DNA from: Planctomycetota bacterium
Lineage (GTDB): Bacteria > Planctomycetota > GCA-002687715 > DRQF01
DNA: 6,873 nucleotides
Assembly (NCBI GenBank): GCA_015485455.1
Contig: WFTN01000358.1
Coordinates: forward strand, 1-6,873
Reading direction: 5' to 3'
Positions 1 through 5,750 of this stretch are shown piece by piece; the stretch's first letter is position 1; each line of letters begins with the position of its first letter. The position numbers were made by a program, and so were the translations under genes. The notes under the pieces were generated by a model. The model did not search any database, was not told the DNA's origin, and was given only the letters and a program-made list of their open reading frames with translations.

Positions 1-42
1 CGGCCCCTAAGTTTCAATCCACGCCCCCGCATGGGGGGCGAC
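1..42 (-). CRISPR. Leader-proximal end of a type I-C CRISPR array (first repeat plus start of first spacer)
   Basis: A 32-nt repeat occupies 11-42. Read on the minus strand it begins GTCGCCCCCC and ends TGGATTGAAAC, the classic type I-C repeat form. It holds a perfect 7-bp hairpin (CGCCCCC pairing with GGGGGCG, 34-40 with 22-28) around a 5-nt loop. In this subtype Cas5c cuts at the 3' base of the hairpin, leaving about 11 nt ending in ATTGAAAC as the crRNA 5' handle. Positions 1-10 would be the first bases of the newest spacer (minus-strand TTAGGGGCCG). The leader and cas2 lie upstream on the same strand, so orientation agrees with the operon. Only one repeat copy is visible; the call rests on repeat family resemblance and cas context, and array length is unknown. 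Confidence 0.9.
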
Positions 43-295
43 AGCGGGTAGTTTAACCTATGCCGAGACAAAAGGTTAGGAGGTGTATTTCGCCGACCCC
101 AGAAGGAACCTCGAATTGAGACGGGCGATTGTGTTCTGCCTTGGCATAAGTTGCCTCGAAGATTGGGGTTATGGTATTCGCCAATGTGCCTGTGGAAGCA
201 TGTGTGATGAGGGTCGGCGATTGAGTTTTCCTCGATGCTAAGCAGATGGGCTTGGGGCTTCTCGCCGCGAAACATGCTGGCTTGAACTCACTTTT
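43..295 (-). promoter_or_regulatory. CRISPR leader region between cas2 and the first repeat
   Basis: This non-coding stretch of about 250 nt separates the cas2 stop codon from the first repeat, the expected place for the leader that drives array transcription and directs integration of new spacers. I found no convincing ORF, terminator hairpin or clean -35/-10 pair, so the array may be read through from the cas operon or from a promoter I cannot resolve. Visible sequence structure: a perfect 10-bp inverted repeat (TCGCCGACCC at 90-99, its complement at 211-220), a 6-bp inverted repeat close to the repeat junction (TAACCT 54-59, AGGTTA 73-78), a direct repeat GGCGATTG (124-131 and 216-223), and CCTCGA three times (109, 154, 230). 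Leader function is inferred from position. Confidence 0.7.
90..220. repeat. 10-bp inverted repeat inside the CRISPR leader
   Basis: TCGCCGACCC at 90-99 is exactly complementary to GGGTCGGCGA at 211-220, with a 111-nt gap. The gap is too long for a simple terminator but suits a protein-binding pair or a long-range fold. It may be chance; the match is seen directly, its function is not. Confidence 0.35.
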
Positions 296-586
296 TCAAA
301 GGATGAGCGGGCCGTCCAGATCAGGAACTGTCTTGGTTCCATGATGCTCTATTCGTTTTTTGTAGTTGGCTCCCAGGAAATAGAAACGAAGGCTATCTTC
401 GGCGAGGTTGGCTTCTGTCAAGAGTTTGATCCGAAGGTCTGTCCAGCGATTTGGATCCACGATACATTCAAAGACGGAGTTTTGTACCCGTTGGCCGAAG
501 TTGCAACAAACCTTAGCAATTCTCCGCAATCGACGTCGACCCGCTGCGTCGACTGTTGACACGTCATAACTAACAACGACTAACAT
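296..586 (-). CDS. cas2: CRISPR-associated endoribonuclease-fold protein Cas2 (type I-C)
   Basis: Cas2 forms the dimeric core of the Cas1-Cas2 integrase that inserts spacers at the leader-repeat junction. The 96-residue product opens MLVVVSYDVS, the first ferredoxin-fold strand with the conserved Asp (D8), and carries the family signature GQRVQNSVFEC at 31-41, followed by LRFYFLG near 67-72. The frame is open upstream to another ATG at 652, but the start at 586 is preferred: it puts the beta strand at residue 2, gives the usual I-C length, and has GGAAGGA 9 nt upstream. The longer start would overlap the cas1 end by 41 nt and add 22 residues with no family similarity. It follows cas1 by 25 nt and is the last operon gene before the leader. 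It looks intact. Confidence 0.95.
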   Translation of the reverse strand: MLVVVSYDVSTVDAAGRRRLRRIAKVCCNFGQRVQNSVFECIVDPNRWTDLRIKLLTEANLAEDSLRFYFLGANYKKRIEHHGTKTVPDLDGPLIL

Positions 587-595
587 GAGCTCGAT

Positions 596-602
596 TCCTT
601 CC
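596..602 (-). promoter_or_regulatory. Ribosome binding site deciding the cas2 start
   Basis: Minus-strand GGAAGGA lies 9 nt before the ATG at 586-584, in the short gap between the cas1 stop and cas2. It supports the 96-residue Cas2 over the longer reading from 652. Confidence 0.7.
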
Positions 603-611
603 GCTCTATAA

Positions 612-1643
612 TCATCGCCACAGGAATGGTGGATAGTTGTCCAAATCCCCACGAATGTGGCGAGCCAAAAGTCTCGCTTGAATGTGGATCATCATGCCCA
701 CAGTCATTTTCTCGTTCAAGAAAGGATGTCGAATCTCTTTTTTCTTGCGTTCCTGATAGGCGGCGAGAACATCGCCACGGAGTTTATCTTTCATTATGAC
801 ACCACCAGTTTCGCCAAGTTTGAAGTCCGTGCCCTTGACTTGACCACGGTTGACCATGGTCAAGACCAGCCTGTCGCAAAGAAAAGCCCGAAACTCTTCC
901 ATGATGTCTAAGCTCAGGCTTGGTCGGCCAGGTCGATCACGATGAAGAAAACCGACTTGAGGGTCCAAGCCGACGCTTTCGAGAGCACCACTGACGTCGC
1001 TGACAAGCAGTGTGTAGAAAAAAGAAAGAAGCGCGTTGACAGGATCTTCCGGGGGGCGCCTGCTTCTCTTCGTGAAACGCAGTTTTGGGTCTTTCGTGCG
1101 AATCAGGTGGTCAAGAACCGAGAAGTAGGTACTCGCAGCTTCTCCTTCATGTCCACGGATTGAATCAAGATCGTGCCCTGAACCTAGTTGAGTTGCGGCC
1201 CCAGCCAATTGGTTGATCGCTTTTTCCAATTCCTCTCGTTTGCGGCTGTCGCTTTGAAGCAGTCTGGCTCGTTGCAAGGCGCGTCGTCCATTGGCGATCT
1301 TGGCGGTCACAATTGCTGTCGCTATTTTTGCACAGCGGAATCGGTCATCGGCGATTCGATATTGCTCGCGTCGTAAGAGAACATTTCCGCTCACCGGCCC
1401 TTGAACCCGCGCCAAGAACTTTCCGTACAGTGACAAGAAGGAAATCGCGATGCCCCGGTCGGCTGCCGCCCCCATTAGAAATGGACTGCAAGATACTTGC
1501 CCAAAGCAGACGACGGATTCCAACATGTGCATGGGGACTTTTAGTCGAGTTTCGCCTTCTACTTTGGCTACCAAGACTTCTCCGTCTTTTGACAAGTACG
1601 CGCCTTGCGTGGTGACGAAAAGAGTATTCAAGTGAGACTTCAA
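612..1643 (-). CDS. cas1: CRISPR-associated integrase Cas1 (type I-C)
   Basis: Cas1 is the metal-dependent integrase that joins protospacers to the array, working as Cas1-Cas2 and, in I-C, with Cas4 for end trimming and PAM selection. The 343-residue protein is full length. The N-terminal beta domain (about 1-90) includes LESVVCFG at 41-48 and the C-terminal helical domain carries the metal ligands: E166 in GHEGEAA, H234 in GFLHRDRPGRPSL, and D246 in LDIMEEFR with E249/E250. The start is TTG (1643-1641), overlapping the cas4 stop as TTGA; GAAGGAG stands 7 nt upstream, and the product begins with the family-like stretch LNTLFVTTQGAYL. No Met codon in frame lies near, so an ATG-only reading would lose the N-terminal strand. 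No missing residues or breaks are seen. Confidence 0.97.
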   Translation of the reverse strand: MKSHLNTLFVTTQGAYLSKDGEVLVAKVEGETRLKVPMHMLESVVCFGQVSCSPFLMGAAADRGIAISFLSLYGKFLARVQGPVSGNVLLRREQYRIADDRFRCAKIATAIVTAKIANGRRALQRARLLQSDSRKREELEKAINQLAGAATQLGSGHDLDSIRGHEGEAASTYFSVLDHLIRTKDPKLRFTKRSRRPPEDPVNALLSFFYTLLVSDVSGALESVGLDPQVGFLHRDRPGRPSLSLDIMEEFRAFLCDRLVLTMVNRGQVKGTDFKLGETGGVIMKDKLRGDVLAAYQERKKKEIRHPFLNEKMTVGMMIHIQARLLARHIRGDLDNYPPFLWR

Positions 1644-2374
1644 GAGTCAACTCCTTCATCGGAAGAGGGGGCATCAATTGCATTGGCCAAGTACGCTTGA
1701 ACGTTTTCGCGAAGATCCAAGAGTTCGGGCATACAGATGTCCTTCAATGAGCAACTACGACACTTTGGTCCAAATTCGGCTTTTGGAGTAGTTTTCGAGT
1801 TCAGGAGCCCGTGGAGCTCATGGCAAGCATCGATGGTTGTCGATCTCAATTCGCTGTTAAGCTCTACGGCAGTCCGGCGACCTGATGTCCCGTAGTATAA
1901 AGCACCGAACTCGATTCGTGTGTTGAGCCTCTCTTCTAAGCAAAGTGCTTGAGCACAGAGCTGAATTCTGTCGCAGTCGTTTTTCTTCGGCTTACCTCTC
2001 TTGTACTCCACCGGTGAAACGGTCCAGTGTCCAGAAAGATCTCGAACACTGAAGTCTAGTTGCGAGAAATCAACGGCGTCTGTTCTTGACCCTCCATCGG
2101 ATCGGTGTAGTTCGACAACATCCGCTATGCCAATGAGCCCGAGTTCGTATGACTTGAGTGATAAACCCCGCAAGATGATGACATCACCTCGACGCTCTCG
2201 GCGGGCACCGGCCTCATCGACTTTTCGATGCAGCCGATGCCCTTCGAAAGTGAGACTGTTGTCTGCCCAAACTTGTTCAATGTGGATGAGCGCGCATTGT
2301 CTCTTGCAAAATGCCAAATGTTGCAGAGCTGAGATAGGACGAAGATCTGAATCTTCAAACATTCTCATCGTCAT
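1640..2374 (-). CDS. cas4: CRISPR-associated exonuclease Cas4 (iron-sulfur, RecB-like nuclease; type I-C)
   Basis: Cas4 trims prespacer 3' overhangs and helps choose PAM-flanked, correctly oriented spacers with Cas1-Cas2. From the chosen ATG at 2374 the protein has 244 residues. The four-cysteine Fe-S pattern is visible: an N-terminal cysteine (C23 or C27 in FCKRQCALIHIEQ) and C205, C208 and C214 in CRSCSLKDIC. The RecB-type nuclease core shows His49 (RLHRKVDE), D85 (GIADVVEL), the E-x-K pair E123/K125 in VEYKRGKPKK, and Gln138 in the following helix (RIQLCAQALCLEE). The start at 2374 overlaps the cas7c stop as ATGA; an in-frame ATG at 2386 would add MCVE, and I cannot exclude it because neither has a strong Shine-Dalgarno sequence. 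The stop overlaps the cas1 TTG. The gene is intact. Confidence 0.95.
   Translation of the reverse strand: MTMRMFEDSDLRPISALQHLAFCKRQCALIHIEQVWADNSLTFEGHRLHRKVDEAGARRERRGDVIILRGLSLKSYELGLIGIADVVELHRSDGGSRTDAVDFSQLDFSVRDLSGHWTVSPVEYKRGKPKKNDCDRIQLCAQALCLEERLNTRIEFGALYYGTSGRRTAVELNSELRSTTIDACHELHGLLNSKTTPKAEFGPKCRSCSLKDICMPELLDLRENVQAYLANAIDAPSSDEGVDS
1651..1657 (-). promoter_or_regulatory. Strong ribosome binding site for the TTG-initiated cas1
   Basis: Minus-strand GAAGGAG ends 7 nt before the TTG at 1643-1641, inside the last codons of cas4. Its strength and spacing decide the unusual start codon and suggest that cas1 is not wholly dependent on coupling to cas4. Confidence 0.75.
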
Positions 2375-3240
2375 TTCCACACACATTTTTCAATCAAGGT
2401 GACACCGTCGGGGATTTCTTCTGCGGCAATTTTGATTTGGTAGTCACCAAATGAGCGGGGGGGTGAATCCTCGTCTGTGGTTCTGCGAATCTTGACGAGA
2501 TCAAATAGTCTGTGTGAAGGTGCCTCTCCCAACTCGCTTTTGTGCTCAAAGACGATGAGCTTTCTCATCGCCATTGAACCGGCTGGGCGGGCCGCCGATT
2601 GGTCGAATTGGAAAGCGTTTTCCAGAGATTCCCAAAGGGTGTTCAAGTCATCTTCCCCGAATGAGGTTTGTTTGGCGAGGAATGGGTTCACGAAACCATG
2701 ACCCGAATAGAGGGCGTAGGGCACGGTGAATTTTCGTCCGATTGTTCTCTCTTTCTCTAAATCTTTCTTGTTGGTGACCGAGCTCCGCGTAATGGCATGC
2801 TCATTGATGATGATCGGATCCACTGATCTTGCGAATGAAAGTTGGACTGGACCTCGAACCTGCCCGCAGTTAACTTCAGTGCTCATGACAGCGCCAAAAG
2901 TCCGAATGTCGTAGAAATTCTTGCACATGAAGTCTGTCAGTGCTCTTGCCTTGGCTTTGTCCTTCGGGAGTTTCTTGGACACAGATTTTTCGCCGATGTG
3001 TTGGTATCCTCTTTCATGGGTTTCGTTGAGGACTGCACCGTCGCGAAAATAAATCTCATGCCCAATCTCTTCACCCCGTGTCATTGCAACATAATTGCGA
3101 ATTTTCCGTTTCATGCAGACGTCGGTGACAAGCCCATGTCCAGTTTCTGGATCCACTCGCGGAAGATTGCCCGCATCAGGGTCACCATTTGGATTCGCAT
3201 CATGGACATCAAACAAGAATATAAAGTCATATCGTTTCAT
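2371..3240 (-). CDS. cas7c: Cascade backbone protein Cas7c (Csd2)
   Basis: Cas7c copies line the crRNA spacer in the type I-C interference complex and form its helical backbone. The product has 289 residues, normal for Csd2. The N-terminal RRM-type strand is followed by the diagnostic region at about 12-50: DVHDANPNGDPDAGNLPRVD, then ETGHGLVTDVCMKRKIRNYV. Later hallmarks are FYDIRTFGAVM (109-119), CGQVRGPVQLSFARSVDPI (125-143) and YALYSGHGFVNP (176-187). Two consecutive ATGs occur at 3243 and 3240; GAGGAG is only 2 nt from the first but 5 nt from the second, so the second is chosen. Either way the start overlaps the cas8c/cas11c stop codon, so ribosomes finishing Cas11c can feed cas7c even though cas8c is broken upstream. 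It is intact. Confidence 0.95.
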   Translation of the reverse strand: MKRYDFIFLFDVHDANPNGDPDAGNLPRVDPETGHGLVTDVCMKRKIRNYVAMTRGEEIGHEIYFRDGAVLNETHERGYQHIGEKSVSKKLPKDKAKARALTDFMCKNFYDIRTFGAVMSTEVNCGQVRGPVQLSFARSVDPIIINEHAITRSSVTNKKDLEKERTIGRKFTVPYALYSGHGFVNPFLAKQTSFGEDDLNTLWESLENAFQFDQSAARPAGSMAMRKLIVFEHKSELGEAPSHRLFDLVKIRRTTDEDSPPRSFGDYQIKIAAEEIPDGVTLIEKCVWK

Positions 3241-3626
3241 CATTTCTCCTCTCGGTTTTCAGTTTCTTCTTTAATCGTAGGTTTCTTGGTAAAAAAATCG
3301 TCCATTTGGTGGTAGTAACCAATCGCGAAGAGGCCTTGATTCTCCAATCTTAGATGAGATGGAAATTCTTCGCAGTTCTTTAAGATCTCCTGCACAAGCC
3401 TCTCCCGATTGACTCGCATTCCTCCTTTTAGTTTTGCCATGTGGTGCTGGTAGCCTCTGAGGAGACGGGGAAAAACAACACCGGGGGTTGCCGAGGCGGA
3501 TGCGTAGAAACGGTCACGGATAGTTGAATTCAAGCCGGGCAATGCATCCAATTGGGTCTTTTCGAGTGCGGCAAAGAGTCTCCCCATTCGATATGCCACG
3601 TCGAGGCGACTTTTGTCTAAGGACAT
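3240..3626 (-). CDS. cas11c: Small subunit Cas11c, internally translated from the 3' end of cas8c
   Basis: Type I-C complexes contain a small alpha-helical subunit that is not a separate gene but is translated from an internal start in cas8c. Here an in-frame ATG at 3626-3624 (Cas8c codon 464) is preceded by AGGAG with a 6-nt spacer, as good as any start in the operon. The 128-residue product begins MSLDKSRLDVAYRMGRLFAA, is predominantly helical in character and basic in the middle (HHMAKLKGGMRVNRERL), and ends in a charged tail (KKPTIKEETENREEK). In the complex such subunits form the belly that holds the non-target strand. The start lies downstream of the cas8c nonsense codon, so this protein should survive it. 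The site is seen directly; the function comes from the known I-C mechanism. Confidence 0.85.
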   Translation of the reverse strand: MSLDKSRLDVAYRMGRLFAALEKTQLDALPGLNSTIRDRFYASASATPGVVFPRLLRGYQHHMAKLKGGMRVNRERLVQEILKNCEEFPSHLRLENQGLFAIGYYHQMDDFFTKKPTIKEETENREEK

Positions 3627-3632
3627 TGTGAT

Positions 3633-3637
3633 CTCCT
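3633..3637 (-). promoter_or_regulatory. Internal Shine-Dalgarno site for cas11c within cas8c
   Basis: Minus-strand AGGAG, within an A-rich run (AAAAAAGGAGATCACAATG), stands 6 nt before the internal ATG. It resembles the cas8c site itself, where AGGAGATC precedes the ATG at 5015. An optimal site in the middle of a coding region is unlikely to be accidental when it precedes the exact segment used as Cas11c in related systems. Confidence 0.8.
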
Positions 3638-4052
3638 TTTTTAGGTTTCTGTTCAGATATCCCTTGATAATGGCTGCTTTCAGGTACGTGATTTTTCGTT
3701 CAACTCGCAGTCGCCGAATGACGCCGCTAAAAAGTGAGTGTGGATAGTTCGCGCCAGTAAGGACTGCATTGAGAAGTGGGCCTGCGAGAATTGGTGAAAT
3801 CTCTTTTGACTCCCGAGCCGTTTCATTCAGAAGGGTCCACATGGGCGGGAATTCTGGATCGCCGGAGAAATTCTTCGATGGTGGACGCCGACCAACGATA
3901 TTGATGTCGATGAAGTGTTGAGCCAAACATGTGACAAAGTCAATGATATGGCTTCGCAGGAAGAATCGCACTGACAGCCTTGCGGCATTTGGGGCTAACC
4001 CCAAGACATAGAAGTTCCCGTCGAATTGGGGATCATCTGAAATTGTGCCCGA

Positions 4053-4055
4053 TTA
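4053..4055 (-). other. Premature TAA stop codon within cas8c
   Basis: Minus-strand codons read GAT GGA GTT TAA TCG GGC ACA ATT, with Cas8c-like sequence in the same frame on both sides. Many single-base changes could produce it, for example CAA to TAA. Cas3 in the same operon ends with TAA, which argues weakly against the host reading TAA as sense. Confidence 0.85.
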
Positions 4056-5011
4056 AACTCCATCTCGAATGGCTTTGAAGAAGACATTGAGCTTTCCCCT
4101 ATTCTCGATGTTTTGGGCATCGAGTGAGATGGGAGAACCTGAGGTGAACTCTGCGAAGATGTCTTCCAGAAGGTTCGGTTTGTCAGTCCAGAATACAAGG
4201 GTCGTATCTCCGAGTCTTTGCTTGTGTTTCGCAGACATGGGGCCATCAAGCAATGCATTGAGCGCCGAAGTGTACTTGCGTACGCACGATTCGGAAACGG
4301 GCGCGTTGTAGCTTTGCTCTTTGCCAAATGAGCGGAAGGCGTTTTTGTTGAACGAAACAATGCTTGCACCGCTAGAATTGGCTCCAGCGACTTTCTTGAT
4401 TCCTGGATGGAGTCGGGCGATGGCAGTGACTTCACCGCTTAGCATGCACTGGCCCAGATTCTCGTTTTCGTCCTGGGGTGCATTGTTCTTGAACCACCGT
4501 TCGATTGCCTCTTCGTTGTGGATGAAGGACTCTTGACCAAGAATCTGGAATACCCCAAAATTGCTGAACATGCTTGTATCCAGGTTGAGGCTTGGCAGAG
4601 TACTGGGGTCCCAAGCCTTAAGGAAACAACAGATCGCATGGAAGCCGGGAGATTCGCTCCCTAGAGTGTCAAGCAGTTCAAGATGCTTGTTCCGGAATGC
4701 TTCAAAGCATTGAGTTGTTCGTTCAGGGTTTGTGTCGTCGAGTTTGAAGCCGATAGCGTATTGGCTAGCATCCCAGAGAAGATAGGGCTTTACCGAGCTT
4801 CCCGAGCGTCCCGTTGTTCCTGGGACCGAAAGTTGTTGGGCTTCGAGAAACTTGCCAGATGCGATTCGCATGTCCTGGAACTCGAAAAGATCCCCATTTT
4901 CCTGAAGGACAATCTTGAAGCTTATTTTTTGGCGGGTGTAGCCCGGCGGGGCGATGCCATAGTCAGGAGCGTCTTCTAGACGATCAAATAGTTCGCACAG
5001 CGATTGTAGAA

Positions 5012-5737
5012 TCATCGGACGATCTCCTGTTCATGGCGCAGCTTGTTCAAGTCAATGACCCCGTCCACCATGGAGATGTTGAGGAATCTGGGCAGCGCCG
5101 TTACCCTTTGGCCGTAGCTTGATTCGACAATCTTCCCTTTTGCATCTGGAATGAAATCGATGTCATCAAGCATGTAACCCAAATTGTGGTAACCCGCCAA
5201 CTCGGGTGGGCATTCTCCGATCGTTTCGACGAGCGAGAAGGAAGCCGTAAATTCCCGTGTACCAAGATAGGGGTGATGGAAATACTGCCCCTTGCGAGCA
5301 CGCCGATTGAAAATGTCGAGGTGCTTAGCAACATTGTTTTCGTTGGTTGGGCTTGAGCTTTCAACGAGTTCAATGTGCGCTTCGATTACGTAGCGTACGT
5401 CTCTCAGAATCATGCCGGCTCGTTGCTGTCGGATCGAATTGACATCAACACCCAATTGCCCCCGCCCAGTCTTGAGAGCATTTCCAACACCCTGAGCACC
5501 TCCCGTCGGGATTGTCGATTCAATTTCATTGCGACGGATATGGGTGAATCTGATGGGGGCCAAGACGGTGATGCGATCCACGACCCAACGCATTTGGGGC
5601 TTCCAATAAATTGCTTCCAAGAGCCCCCGGGCAGCACTCGCGGTCATGACATCGTAAGACACGCGTTCAACTTTCATTTCTGGTCGATTGAATGCAGCGT
5701 AGTCGCCCCACACTTCGATTTTGATTCCGAAACTCAT
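5012..5737 (-). CDS. cas5c: Cas5c (Cas5d), pre-crRNA processing endoribonuclease of type I-C
   Basis: In type I-C, Cas5 replaces Cas6: it cuts the repeat at the base of its hairpin and stays on the crRNA 5' handle as a complex subunit. The 241-residue protein has the N-terminal RAMP strand (IKIEVWGDYAAFNRPEMK) and the subtype signature EAIYWKPQMRWVVD at 41-54. The catalytic residues described for the Bacillus halodurans enzyme (Tyr, then Lys-His) appear to correspond to Y44 in IYWKP and K138-H139 in NVAKHLDIFNRR; that alignment is from memory. KGQYFHHPYLGTREF (149-163) is a further family hallmark. AAGGA lies 6 nt before the ATG, in the 13-nt gap after cas3, and the stop overlaps the cas8c start as ATGA. 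It is intact and likely able to process the I-C repeat at the left edge. Confidence 0.95.
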   Translation of the reverse strand: MSFGIKIEVWGDYAAFNRPEMKVERVSYDVMTASAARGLLEAIYWKPQMRWVVDRITVLAPIRFTHIRRNEIESTIPTGGAQGVGNALKTGRGQLGVDVNSIRQQRAGMILRDVRYVIEAHIELVESSSPTNENNVAKHLDIFNRRARKGQYFHHPYLGTREFTASFSLVETIGECPPELAGYHNLGYMLDDIDFIPDAKGKIVESSYGQRVTALPRFLNISMVDGVIDLNKLRHEQEIVR

Positions 5738-5750
5738 GATGAATCCTTTC

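Larger units (their letters stand above)
3240..5015 (-). pseudogene. cas8c: Type I-C large subunit Cas8c (Csd1), interrupted by an in-frame stop codon
   Basis: Cas8c recognises the PAM and recruits Cas3 to the target-bound complex. The full frame spans 592 codons including the final TGA, normal for Csd1, but codon 321 is TAA (4055-4053). The upstream piece (320 aa) starts MILQSLCELFDRL at an ATG overlapping the cas5c stop, with AGGAG 8 nt upstream, and contains YLLWDASQYAIGFKLDD and the conserved-looking LVFWTDKPN. After the TAA, with no change of frame, come 16 codons reading SGTISDDPQFDGNFYV and then LGLAPNAARLSVRFF from codon 338, typical Cas8c sequence, on to the end. This is a nonsense substitution rather than a frameshift, and nothing else in the frame is damaged. 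The first possible downstream restart is the TTG at codon 338, with no clear ribosome site. Sequencing error, recent inactivation or a split but functional Cas8c are all possible. Confidence 0.85.

Noticed and set aside
238..295. A rho-independent terminator between cas2 and the leader
   Set aside because: There is a short A run and repeated GGGCTT words, but I could not build a GC-rich stem followed by a T tract on the minus strand.
587..652. Extended N-terminus of cas2 starting at 652
   Set aside because: It would add 22 residues unlike any Cas2 and overlap cas1; the internal ATG at 586 has a good ribosome site and begins the conserved first strand.
2842..3315. Plus-strand 157-residue open frame antisense to cas7c
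   Set aside because: It has no recognisable domain, lies fully opposite a conserved gene and has no convincing ribosome site; it is a shadow of cas7c codon composition.
4053..4055. Reassignment of TAA to an amino acid in this host
   Set aside because: Cas3 appears to end naturally at a TAA just before cas5c, and no other in-frame TAA occurs inside the conserved genes, so a single mutation or a sequence error is simpler.
3995..4435. A 146-residue minus-strand reading frame overlapping the cas8c break, suggesting a frameshift partner
   Set aside because: It is in a different frame and reads low-complexity Ser/Lys/Arg sequence with no Cas8c resemblance. The true continuation is in the original frame directly after the TAA, so no frameshift is needed.
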